From positions 992,001-1,056,000 of the forward strand of contig NBBA01000008.1 of the NCBI GenBank assembly GCA_002794785.1: 64,000 nt of DNA, given 5' to 3'. The stretch is from Coniferiporia sulphurascens. Taxonomy: Eukaryota; Basidiomycota; Agaricomycetes; Hymenochaetales; Hymenochaetaceae. The notes beneath the pieces were generated by a model that made no database searches, was not told the origin of the DNA, and saw only the letters and a list, made by a program, of their open reading frames with translations. Positions 35,429 through 46,311 of this stretch are shown here, in pieces. Position numbers and translations under genes: made by a program. Position 1 is the stretch's first letter. Every line of letters begins with the position of its first letter.

Positions 35429-37066
35429 AGCTGGAATGTATGTGAGAAGCGTGCGGTGGAGGCAAAATGAGGACGTGAGCGAAGCGGGAAATTGACGGAG
35501 GGTCCGGACTCCGTACGCGTAATTGATGTATGTACAGTATATACATACTATCGTATGATTCCTATTACAAAGGGACCCCTACTCATAAAATCGCTATCCC
35601 AGGTTTACACACAACTAAATTACTGCTGAAAAACTTCATATGAGTACTAAGTGACTATTGAAAATGGGTATGATAGCATCGCAGCAAAATATTGCGTTGT
35701 TGTGAAGCCACAGCCAAAATACTTGGTTTGCAATCTTGAAGAGCCTTTGGAAGGCTGCCGGCTCGCACGACAAGTAATTTTATCAGCGATTTTTTTTGCA
35801 GGGTCATACATATTACATGCTAGGATGTACTACTCCACTACTCCGGGTGGAATAGAATATTGTGGTGTACAGGGAGAGAGCATAATGTTTGAAAGGTGAC
35901 AAACGGTGACACAATGCATCCGGCATTGCACTTTTTTTCGATCTCAGCTTGTAGTCAACACTACTTTATGTAACCGCCAAGCTGTCGGAGTATCAAAATA
36001 TGCGTGACAGCTCGTGACAGCCATTTTGCATGAGGGGGACACCATTATTCTTAGAGTTCCAGCTTACAAAGTGGTACTTAAAAAATCTGGAGTGAATATA
36101 GAATACATGTAGCTGTTTCGTTACCAGATCCGGGGATAAATTACTGAGTTTTGAGTGCTGTGGAAGCAAAATACAAAAGTTTTGTAATAGGGGTCATACG
36201 ATGGTACACATAGTAAGAGGTGGCGGGAAATTTGCTACGTACGTAGATCGGAAATCTTAAGAAGCTAGGACGCGTTCTATTGTTATATGTGACATTATTT
36301 ATCGTTGCCCCTGATGGGAAAGCGAGATCTGAGAGCTGGAAGTCAGACGTGGAAGTCCCCAATTACATGTATGTTATGCAGTTAGACTACTTCACACACG
36401 GGCCACTCGGTATATACATTCTGTGACATGAAATCATTAACGGAGGAAACAACCGTGACTGGGCTACAAAGCGTACGTATGTATCTCGCATTGCCTCCGT
36501 CTGCCTTTATCGCGGCTGTTGTGTGCTTGATGCCCATGCGCCATGATAATATTAATGCCATCACATTCATCAACCGATAAAGTCATCGGAGTGCATGTAG
36601 GGGCACATTTGACTCATAAAAATGGGTGCCTGCAACAATGTTCGCAGCTCGACGCGTCGCTGTCGTGGACAAGAAAAAGAAGACGAAGATCAAGGCAAAA
36701 GCGAGATCGAGCCGGACCCGACGGCATTTCCCGGTACAGTCATTCACTGGCACCAGTCTGTTAAACACCAAACCGTAATGTGAGAATTACACACCCAAAA
36801 CTCATATTTACGCAAAATAAAAAAATGATTTTCTGGTTCCTGTACCTCTCAGCTATCTTCTCATGAAATTTGGGGCAATTTAATGGGAATGTTGTGTAGC
36901 AATTTTCGATACCGATAGGTAGAGGGTTCTATGGGGACAAAATTCAGGGTTTTCGAGTATGACAAAGTAACCTAAGTTCAACCCTTTTTTACTGCAGCTG
37001 TGTTTGTCTGCACTTGCCTTACAAGGCGATTTTCTTTCTCGGAATATCCCGCTAAACTTCGACTTG
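35429..37066. other. AT-rich intergenic spacer, 1.6 kb
   Basis: Downstream of the transporter. Open frames are short and unconvincing. The region is more AT-rich than its neighbours. No terminal repeats or RNA gene recognised. Confidence 0.45.
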
Positions 37067-38265
37067 AACCATACCACGTCCGAGTCTAGCCTACCCATGG
37101 CCGGTGTCTACTATTAATCCCCGGGCCGTCGAGGAAGTATTTCAGAGCTGGGTTCTCTCGGGTGCCGTGTGTCTACTAGTCGAGCATTCTAAAAGTGTGC
37201 TGTTTGCTTATTATAATGCAATTCTTCCTGGCGTTGAGAGTCCAGATTATATCGAAGTGCAGTTGAAGCAAGGTAATGAGGCACTATTCAGTTGCCTTAC
37301 TGTGAGGTCTGAAAGGCTGACATGGAGTCGATTGGACATCCAACGAAATCGTGCTAGTAGATGGATACGCAGACTACCTCCGGATACGGCAACCGACAGC
37401 CAGCCTCAAGAGATGCAAATTGATAGCCCACATCCATACATGCAAATCGACAGCTCACATCCCCGGCCCACTCTAGACACGCCAACCGATGTGGTGGAAA
37501 TGATTGCTAGGCTTTCAGCACCAAGGTGGTACATGGTAAGTTACCTTTTGCGACTTGAAGGAGATGGTTCAACCATTTTTTCCCAGCCCAACGACAGCGG
37601 AGTGAAGGCGCACTTGGACTTCTCCAATAAGTTGATTCCAGGGGAATTCAAAGACTATTTCATTCCACAGGAAAGTTCGGTTGGGGGCCACTCGCTACCC
37701 ATTGAATCCAACCGAGAATTTGAATATTTCGCGCGGTTAACCACGCTCGAGGAGGAAATAGAATCGAGAACCCGTACTGGGCGTCGCTCCGAGTAGATTT
37801 CAGCGTTAGTGACGACCACGTATGTCATACCGCCAGGTGAGGCTTATGCCGGGCAAGGGATCGCCAATTACGAAATGTCAAGATTCTTTTCGTTGTGCGC
37901 GGCTATTGCTAATTTGAAGTTCACCTAGAGGAAAGCAGTGGCCTTTCTGCATATTTGTGAAATCTTCAGTGGATGAACCAGTCCGGAAGTATTCACCGAA
38001 GAGTGATTTCACTTTCATAGCCACTCAAGAGGAAGTCCTGTTCATTGGAGAGGTCGTGTCAGCGACACTGAATGTGGTGCCCGCATTGTGTACGAAATGC
38101 CCTACAGCGTCGCATCGAGAGTTCCTGATGGGCTTGAGCAGGAATCTGATGAGCTCCGACCCGAAGAAGCGACCCAGCATGAAGGATGCCGTTAAGTACA
38201 TCAAGGGCTATATCAAAAATACGAACGCTAAGCCTTTGCGCACGGAAGACATGGCGAACTGTTAG
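37067..38265 (+). pseudogene. Kinase-like locus, probably decayed or mis-resolved
   Basis: A frame open from about 37067 to 37793 encodes about 240 residues, with no ATG in frame until within the body (EMQIDSPH) and a tandem pair of QIDS-PHP motifs. One TAG at 37794-37796 interrupts it, after which the same frame continues for 43 codons to 37928. A second frame, 37957-38265, encodes a segment ending GLSRNLMSSDPKKRPSMKDA, which resembles the last helix region of a protein kinase domain (DPxxRPS). No HRD or DFG motif is visible in between. This pattern fits a degenerate fungal kinase-like gene. A gene with undetected introns or a missing 5' exon is the alternative. Confidence 0.35.
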
Positions 38266-39320
38266 AGGATAATATAAGACGCAAGTCCTATGCCCTAGCT
38301 TCATTTTGGCCATTGTGGGCCTCGTGCAACTTTTAACAGACTATCTGTGGACAGGAGGGGACATGTTTAGTGAGGATCGACTACTCTCTATATCGCGACT
38401 CTTCGTCGCCCTGAAATCAGCTATTTCCGCGTTTGGCCGGAAGGTGTTGGTCCAAGATGTGTCGCGATGAAGCAGCCTGCGCATGATCTGGACATGCTGA
38501 AGAAATTATCTTAACTTAAGAGTGACACAGTCGATCACTGGTCATCAGGACATCAGAGCTTACGAAGCTATTTTCTGTAGTTCAATGTATTTTACTTTAG
38601 AAAAAAATTACATTCGTGTTCGGTGAGGACTTGGCAGTCGCAACGATAAGGTTACAGATGCGTCCGAGGGTCCACTCAATGGGTATTCTTTACAAAAAGG
38701 AACTCGCGACGTCGTGTCTGTGGGGAAGAGAAGCTCGAATAGGAAAGCGAGTTCTGGCGGTGGGGGTGGTGGAGATGATGTGGTGCTGTGGTGCTGAGGT
38801 AGCGAGAGCCAGTGGGCAGTCTGCCAACCCATAGTTGGTTCCACTTGTGCTGCCAGTGATGGCGATCCTTCAATTAATATTGCCAAGGGAAATATTTCGT
38901 GGCCGAGACTCCTGAAAAAGTCGCAATGGGACAAGTGCAACGCCCTCGCAACGGTCACTGGCATATGTACATTAATTACCCTACGCTAATGCGCTAATGC
39001 AAGTTGGTCTTGAACTTGTCCAGTCCATGATTCTCGATTTGTGACGGAGGTAAATCTTCGCGTAAGGGTGCCCGGCCCTGATCCGCGTCGCCACCATGGT
39101 CATAAGCGCCACCCGCATACAGTACCCAACACGCGCAAGCGTGCAAAAACATTAGGACCTCGTGGCCCTTTTAGGTGGCTCTGCCGGCTCTATTGGGGGA
39201 ATCACCCGTTCGCGGAATTAGTGGTATTAATGGTAGTGGTGTTAAAGGGTTTAATTTCGCGTGTGCGTGTGCGGCGTGCGGCGTGGCCACGCCTGTGCCA
39301 GTGCTGGCGCTTGCTTACCG

Positions 39321-39360
39321 CATCTACATCTGCATCTACATCTGTGTCTGTATCTGTGTA
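39321..39360. repeat. Imperfect hexamer tandem repeat
   Basis: About six and a half imperfect copies of a 6-mer of the form CATCTR/TATCTG (CATCTACATCTGCATCTACA and following bases). Simple-sequence repeat. Confidence 0.6.
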
Positions 39361-39837
39361 CTTGCCTTTGTGGAGGTAGCGAGTTGTGGCCCTGCCCGTG
39401 CTCTGCTCTCTGTTCTCCTTTCTCCCTACCGACTCTCACCAACACGGTATTCTCTAGTAAATCGCCTGGCTTTGTGTCTCGCACTAATACTCAATAGCAC
39501 ACTACTTCTCTTCCCCGCCCCCGAACGCGGACTCGTACTCGGACTCACCATACGGAGCCGCGTACTGAGCGTGCTTCTTTTACCCTTTTGTCACTTTCAG
39601 CCCCTTTCTCGGGAGGCCGACGTGGATTTTTCCCAGGACGCGTAGTACGCATGGATGCCATCATGGATAGAGCGTACGTACAAGTCCGTCAGCAGGTGAC
39701 CAGTGACCACTATGTAGCGCCCTCTAGGCAGACGTCTTCCCCTCCACCCTTCAGTTTTCGGTTTCGTTTTTTGCTTTTGTGTTCCACGCCTTTACGTTTT
39801 CGCGTTCGGACCCTGCTGACGTCGTGTTGATATCCAA

Positions 39838-39862
39838 TTGCGTATTGCGTATTGCGTATTGC
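39838..39862. repeat. 7-bp tandem repeat (TTGCGTA, 3.6 copies)
   Basis: Perfect TTGCGTA units repeated three times, followed by TTGC. Simple-sequence repeat about 180 bp upstream of the small open gene at 40041. Confidence 0.7.
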
Positions 39863-40040
39863 ACACAATACAGCCTCGCCCTGCCCCGCGTCACCGGCGT
39901 ACTCGTGCTCGCCCGCGACTCGTGGCTCACCATATCCAGTCAGTGAGCCCCGCCGTTCGCGTCTCCGAGCCCTAGACCGGAGTGCTAATACGATCGTATT
40001 TTTTGTTTGTTCGCGTGTCGGTGCATATTCCGCGTTGATA

Positions 40041-40483
40041 ATGCGCTCTCCCGCCCGCTCGCCCGCACCGTGCGTTCGCTGTGACGAAGGCCGCGGCGCG
40101 CTGTCGGCGGAGGTCGCACCCGAGGTCGCGCGCCTGCTCGAGCGGACGAAGGACGGTGAGACGGGCGCGGTCGCATGGGGAGGTGACGAGAGCGAGGACG
40201 GCCCGTGAGTCACCCCCAGATGATGATGATGATCACCGCCCAACTAACAACGTAACCCAGATGTCTGCACTTCCACCGCGCAAGCACACACACGCTCGTC
40301 TTCCTGCGACATCGCAGGATGCATCCGCACCCCGGGGGGTCGTCGCTGCGAGCGCCGTTGTTGCGCTTCGGCCTGTCCTCGATGAGCGATCAGTTTGCCA
40401 AGACCGCCCTCAGCGCGAGTCTCTTCACGCCTTCCTGCAGCGCGGAAACGCAGAAAGTACATAGACCCAGTTCGTGGTATTGA
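40041..40483 (+). CDS. Hypothetical small protein, 128 aa
   Basis: Not recognised. Two exons, 40041-40204 and 40261-40483, joined by a 56-nt intron with a GTGAGT donor, a perfect CTAAC branch site and a CAG acceptor; phases close. The N-terminus contains CVRCDEGRG and an acidic stretch (WGGDESEDG); the C-terminal half is Arg/Ser/His-rich (LVFLRHRRMHPHPGGSSLRA). The good intron is the main support for this being a gene. Against it: no known domain, high GC, and a low-complexity CA repeat immediately after the stop. Confidence 0.4.
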
Positions 40484-40500
40484 TATGGCATTGATCGCGC

Positions 40501-40560
40501 AAACACACACACATACACACACACGAAACAACACGCACACACATACGCATATACGCATAA
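40501..40560. repeat. CA-rich microsatellite
   Basis: Interrupted (CA)n with ATAC and ACGC variants over about 60 bp, just downstream of the hypothetical gene stop at 40483. Confidence 0.8.
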
Positions 40561-40795
40561 AACACCGTAATACAATTTTGTTTTACTATCAACCTAGAAC
40601 TTCAGCTTCACAAAACATGCTGCATGGGGGTAATGTATGCAAACAAGGCGGAACGAGAAATACTAAGCACAAACACACGACAAGGGGGGGAGGGGGAGAC
40701 GAGAGGGACTACAAGTGATACTCGGACATTTGTAACAGTGCGAGAAGTAGGGTCTACGTGAGTAAACGCAGGGCGGACATGTACAGAAAATAAAA

Positions 40796-41657
40796 CTAAG
40801 AACCCTGAGCCTCTTTAAAGGAGATGGCCTTGATAAAAAATATCGTCAGAGATCAGTTCAGTCAATAATTTCTCTAAAGTAGTTACCTGCTCCTCGCCCA
40901 TGGAGGAAACGACGGTGATAATGACGATCTTGCCGGCTTCGTAGGCCTCCGCGATCTGTTTTCCAACATCATCAGTGGGCGCTTTGACGTCGTCCTTCGT
41001 GCCGTCCGCGGTCAACAGGCTGTAGAAGCCGTCGTCGGTGATGTGCATCTGTTGGGTGCAGCCTGTCAGTCTCTTACGTAATGCAACGCCATCGATTACT
41101 CACGAGCTCGTACTCGTTGCGGCGGACGTTGGGAACATCCATGTTGTGAGTCGAGGGACAGATATCTTCCTGTTTTTACATAACAAGACAAAAATAATTG
41201 AGTAAAATGTTACCGCGCGCACGCGATTAGGGCATGAATTAAATCGACAAACCATCTTCTTGCCAGTGAAAATCTACGGGTTGTCGGATCAGTTTGACAC
41301 GGCATATCAAGCAAAGAGGTCACGTACATCGGTGGCAACCAAGTGAACCTTGGCGTGTCCGTGCTTTCCTGTCTTCGAGGTGGACATATCGATGATTTTG
41401 CAAGGGCGACCTGCCGAAAGCCGATATATGCGTGAGGTTTGGGAAACGGTAACTAAATGGGACGTGAGTAACCCACCCTTGATGCAGACAAATCCGTTCT
41501 TGCGCAGAGCAGAGCATTGCATCGGGTAGGTGAGGGATGCACCCGAGCCGGTCTGGCAAGGGAAATCGGAAAGTTAAAGCCCCATGTATGCGGTATCGAT
41601 GCACGCATATTGGAGACAAACCTGCTCGAAAGTCTCGTGGGCCTCTTCGTCAGACAT
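40796..41657 (-). CDS. eIF5A: Translation initiation factor 5A (eIF5A)
   Basis: Hypusinated factor that relieves ribosome stalling at polyproline and aids termination. Seven exons: 41657-41622, 41552-41477, 41410-41328, 41273-41253 (21 nt), 41169-41104, 41048-40887 and 40828-40796; 158 aa, the usual size. The hypusine loop is [12 protein letters not shown], with the modified Lys at residue 53. Other family segments are [40 protein letters not shown] and the C-terminal [17 protein letters not shown]. Reading through the last intron would give an unrelated hydrophobic tail, so the spliced form is chosen. Confidence 0.97.
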
Positions 41658-42319
41658 GGTGATAGAAAGATGCTCGAAGATAGTCTAGAAGGTATGGGAA
41701 ATGGGAGGAGAAATCGCAGGTCGTCGGCGTGGTTCGTCGAGGCGGGAAACAGGAGGGCGCGAGGTTGATCAGAGCACAGTTTTTTTTTCCATTTCAAACA
41801 CCGCCCGAGGAAGTTCCTATTCGCACGGTGTTTTTCTCGTCTTTCTTTTTTGTTGTAATGTTGCGGCCCACGCAAAAACCGCTGCCCTGCATCGTTCTGC
41901 ATCGCAGGCCCGCTTCCTGAGAAGCGGATTATTATCGTACAGACTTGGTTTATCTTCTTCTCGCGGATAGAGTAGCATATAGTTAGAAGACTGTCGACTT
42001 TAATCCAGAGAACCAAGGTGCCGTAACCTATCTGCTCTTCACTAGGGTCTCCGGGACGCACAAAATACAAATCAAACACCCTGACGCCTTCAGAATACTT
42101 CTTTCGATGATTTTCTCGGGAGTATTATTCTCTGCTTGTCTTAGGATCATCCTGCAGAGGGGAAACTCGCTGCAATCCCTGGAAATTACAAGTACTAGCG
42201 TCGTCAGTATTTCCTGATTAGGGGTATCGAATTTTGGGTTCATCACAGCATGGAAAACCTGCACGCGTCTCAAACTCGTACGCTCATCACACCCGCTTTT
42301 CCGTCGACTTTCTCTCGAA
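41658..42319. other. Divergent intergenic region, eIF5A / DEF1-like
   Basis: 662 bp between two divergent start codons; must hold both promoters. No conserved frame seen. Confidence 0.5.
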
Positions 42320-45300
42320 ATGTCCTATAAATCCTCAAATTTCCGCCGTGGCCAGAACTCGGTGGGCGCGCCTGCTGAGAAGGGGAACCCGAAGGTCCAG
42401 CAACTCCAGGAGATGTTCCCCTCGTGGTCCGACGACGGTCAGCTTTTACCAGGGCGACGAACGACCGCGTTGCTGAATCCTCGTTTTTTAGACCTCAAGT
42501 CTGTTCTCACCGAAGTTAACTTTGACATTGAACTCGCAGTGACACGTATTAGCGAAGGTCTGTCGTTAACCTCGGTCGCTGATAGAATGCGTGTTGAACG
42601 GACTTATTTCATTTCAGGACACGCCGAACAATGGGGCTCGGTCGCTCGCAAAAAGGAGAAACGGACTGCGCCTGGCACGGCTCATGGTAGGGACGCACAC
42701 GGAGGAGGAGACAGGGAAAGAGCGGACAGCCGCGGAGGACGGGGTGGACGTGGCGGAGGACGTGGTGGGCGAGGCGGGGGCCGTGGTACTGGCCGAGGTG
42801 GTCACCGCGAGACCAACGGTCGTCATGCACCTTCCCCTGCCCCTCCCGCGGACTCACTCGCGACAGGCTCGCGAAGTCAAAATGCCCCTGCAACTGAGGA
42901 CGCCGCCTCGTCAGAACCCTGGGGCGGCGTTAATGGTTCGGCGTCTGGTGCTGCTACCTCTGCTTGGGCCGATGCTGGTGACGCGTCTGCGTCTACGCCC
43001 GTCCCCACGGTAGAATCAACTCCGACGGCCAAGCGGGGTAATGGCGACGCAACCGTCAGCGTGCGGGAGAACGGCGCAACCGCATCGACTACTGAGCCAA
43101 AGCCGCAAGATCCTGAGCCTGTGCATGTCTCTGCCACTAAGCCTTTGTTGAAGACTCCTGCAACATCAAAGTTATCTTGGGCACAGATTGCTAAGTGCGC
43201 GCGCCTTTGTTCTCAAAGGATGGAGCACGACTGACCTTCCATTGCAGACCTCAAGAGAAGCCGAAGGTTGTTCCTTCTCCCGCTCTTGCGCCTCCGCCAC
43301 TTGCTCCCCCTAGCGTTGCGGTGCCTGAACCAGTTGAGGCTCCTCTTGAGACCGAGCAGGAGACACAACCGGATACGCAGGGCTGGGAGGAACCGACGAC
43401 CGCTCAAGCGCCCACTTGGGATGATGAGCCTCAGCCGCAAGCAGCGCTACCCGCTGCCTCGGATGGCTGGATTACGTCGGCAGCAGACGTCGTTGAGATT
43501 AAGCCTGAACCTGTGGTCGAAGAGGTACCTCCTCCCGCACAACCCGAACCCGAGCCTGAGCCTATATCGGTGCCGTCTGCATTTCCAGTCCAGCTCGGTT
43601 TGCACCAAAAGGCAGATACTACGATTGTGCCTCCCGTCAAGCCGGCGACTCCTGTCAGCTATGCGCGCTCCTTGACACGCTCCGTGAATCGCTTCAAGAC
43701 ATCGGACCAAGCAGTCGTCATGCCGTCAACGTTTGGTTCATCGGTCGAAAAGCTTGGCATGCAGTTCGGAAGTGTTAACATCGGTGGCGACGATGTTTCG
43801 GACATTAAAACGTATGTTCGAGTACATTTTTGAATCAACTTGTACTAAATGTCAGTGTATAGGTCTGAACCCGCCTCTCCTGAAGTTACTTCTGCCGTTC
43901 AGACTGCTCCTGAGCCGACGCAGGAAGTTCAAGTACAACCCTCTCCTGTCCCCGAACCGACTGTCGCCGCCCCAGTTCCATCAGCCCCTCAATCCTCCAT
44001 TACCTCTACACACACGCTCTTCCAACAGACTCTTCCTCAGCAGGCACAGCAAGTGCAGCAGTCTCAAGTCCACTCCTCACTTCACACTGCGCAACCGACT
44101 TCATCTCTCCTCTCCACGCAGGTCCCTACGCAAGTCTCCCAGGTGACCACATCAACGGCTTCTTCAACCCCTCTTACCTCCTTCTCTACCCAGCAAGCCA
44201 CACCCTCCTCGCAATCGTCCGTTTCTCCTTACCAGCAGCATTCCTCCCAGCACACGCAGCCCCAAAGCCAGACGACTCAAGCTCAGGCGCAAATCCAGCC
44301 CCAGTCCCAGCTGCACCAACAATTCTCACACTTCCCCTCACACTTGGATCCGACTGCAAACCAACAGTCACCTCCGCAGTCTCAGCAGTCTGCTGTCCAT
44401 CAAGGCATCAGCAGTCATGGCTCGTACTTCCGCCAGCCGGAGCAAAATTACTTCCACACCCCAACACCCCCGGCTGGTCAAGCGCAAGACGCACCTTATG
44501 GATCGTTTGCGCCTCTCAGTCAACAACTTGGACATCAGACTCAGGGTTCGCATTTGAGCGGCTTCAGCTCAGACCACTTCGGGTATAACGACGGCTCACG
44601 GGTAGGCGCTTTATTTCTAATGCCGGGATGCAGGATATTCACAATGTTTTAACTTTACAGGGCTTTTACGACTCCTACGGCCAGCAGTCGAGCTTTGGCG
44701 GTCGCAATGCGCTCGGGCATGATGACATCGGTAAAACTTTGCCTGGTGCTCAACAAGCCACGCAGACAAGCTCTGTACTTCCTGCACCTACTTCTCAGAC
44801 TGCTCAGCAACAAACATCTCAGCAACCGCAAGGCGCAGGACAGCCCCAGGGACCCACCGCAGGGCAGCCTCAACAAGGCTATGCCCCTGTTCCATACTAC
44901 TACAACCCTTACCATCAGCCGAATCAGTTCTACGGCCCACCGTACACTTCCGGCTACGGACTTAATCAGTATGCGAACAGATACCAACCTCAGCAGCCCC
45001 CTATGTTCCAACCGCCGAACCCGACGTCGGCATCCCCGGCAAACGCGAAGGGTCCGAGTACTGTCCAACCCCAATCGAACCCGTATGCCCAGGGCCTGTA
45101 TGGTCAGCAGCACGCCTCGTCTGCGTATGACGACGGGTACTCGCACCACAACCAACTCGGGCACAGTCAAGGCGTGAACGCACTTCCGTCGAACGATTAC
45201 ACTAAGCAGTTGTATGGGGGACAGGGTATCCAAAGCTTCATGGGTGTCGGCCAGTCTACCGGACCCAACGCGCCACTCGGCCAGCGCGGTGCTACGGGTG

Positions 45301-45617
45301 GCGGCTCGCCAGAGAACGCTTACAAGCCGTACGGGCCCGGTGTCGGCGCTAAGGACGTTGGAGGTGCGCCAGGTGTCGGCAGCTCCATTGCGGGTGGCCA
45401 GGGCGGTCTTGGCCAGGCCTCGCGCGCGAGTGTTCAACAGCCACAGCACTCGCAGGGATTCTACGGTGCGAACCGGTTCTCTGCCAACCCTACGGCGGGC
45501 GGGCCGCCGAGCCAGCAAGCTCAGCAGCAGCAAAACCAAGGTTACCCGCAGGGCGGAGCCGATAACAGTTTCTACTACCAGCGTGGTCCGTCGCAGCAGC
45601 AGCCGTACTGGCAGTAA
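42320..45617 (+). CDS. DEF1: RNA polymerase II degradation factor 1-like (CUE domain) protein
   Basis: Yeast Def1 promotes ubiquitylation and removal of stalled RNA polymerase II; this protein has the same plan. Six exons: 42320-42437, 42492-42557, 42618-43194, 43248-43811, 43863-44601 and 44661-45617; 1006 aa, all phases closing. The CUE domain is at about residues 20-65 (QQLQEMFPSWSDDDLKSVLT, then NFDIELAVTRISEGHAEQW). An RGG box follows (GGRGGRGGGRGGRGGGRGTG), then a Pro/Glu/Ala-rich middle and a very Gln-rich C-terminal half (from about residue 450) ending in QQQPYWQ. The Gln-rich part is prion-like in composition. Identity beyond the CUE and Q-rich plan is family-level, since these proteins diverge fast. 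Confidence 0.82.
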
Positions 45618-46311
45618 GCTGTAAGTTTCCGACTCGCCCTTCGGACAAAAAATCCTCCCTCCCACCCTCTTTTCTTGCAACCCTCTTCTTTGTCCTTAAT
45701 GCGCGTTGATGCGACTCTAGTGACAAGTAGCTCTACTCATTCCTTTTCTCCTTTCTCATCTCTGTCTGACTCGAGCTTGAGTATATTTGTTCTGCCCATA
45801 TTGTGCATGCCTCATTCCTCCATCTCTTTTCTCCCTTTTTTCCCTCTACTTTTTTTTCCTGCTCTTTCTTTTTTTTAAACTCTGTTCGGCTCAGTTTACT
45901 TGCTCTCCTCTATCATCCTTTGCACATGTACGCTTAGCATCTTGAGCCCGAAGCAAAAGAATTATGGCTTAACACGATCTGTTGCACAGTCTTTTTTGGG
46001 GATGTCGTCACTATGCAAGAGCCAGACCACAATGACACTGCAAAACAGGCTGGGTATAAATTTGAATTATCGTATAAAATGAGTGCTAGCGCATTCTGAG
46101 CAATTCATTCAGGATTCATCGCCTATGGACTGTGGCTCCGCAAGAATTAGCCAGGGAAAAGGCGTTGCTCGGCTAATCAGGAAGCCCATCTAGGTTTCTC
46201 AGTAGCGTGGTCATAGAGTACATACATTTAAATAAGGAGAGTGGAGATGATTGATACGAATGCAGGAACGAGCCTAAACACTGGTGGTCCAGTGCCGGTG
46301 TAGACTTACTT
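45618..46311. other. Intergenic spacer between convergent genes
   Basis: 694 bp holding the 3' UTRs of the DEF1-like gene and the HMCES gene. 45720-45890 is T/C-rich on the plus strand. No gene or repeat seen. Confidence 0.5.

Larger units (their letters stand above)
38266..40040. other. Intergenic spacer, 1.8 kb, with short tandem repeats
   Basis: No supported gene. 39300-39800 is pyrimidine-rich on the plus strand and could be an extended promoter or 5' UTR for the small gene that follows. Two short tandem repeats lie in it (listed separately). Confidence 0.45.

Noticed and set aside
37058..37078. Reverse-strand GGTTCAAGTC, resembling a tRNA B box
   Set aside because: No cloverleaf could be drawn from the flanking bases.
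40501..40560. Regular CA repeats considered as a CRISPR-like array
   Set aside because: It is a simple dinucleotide microsatellite without unique spacers, in a eukaryotic genome.
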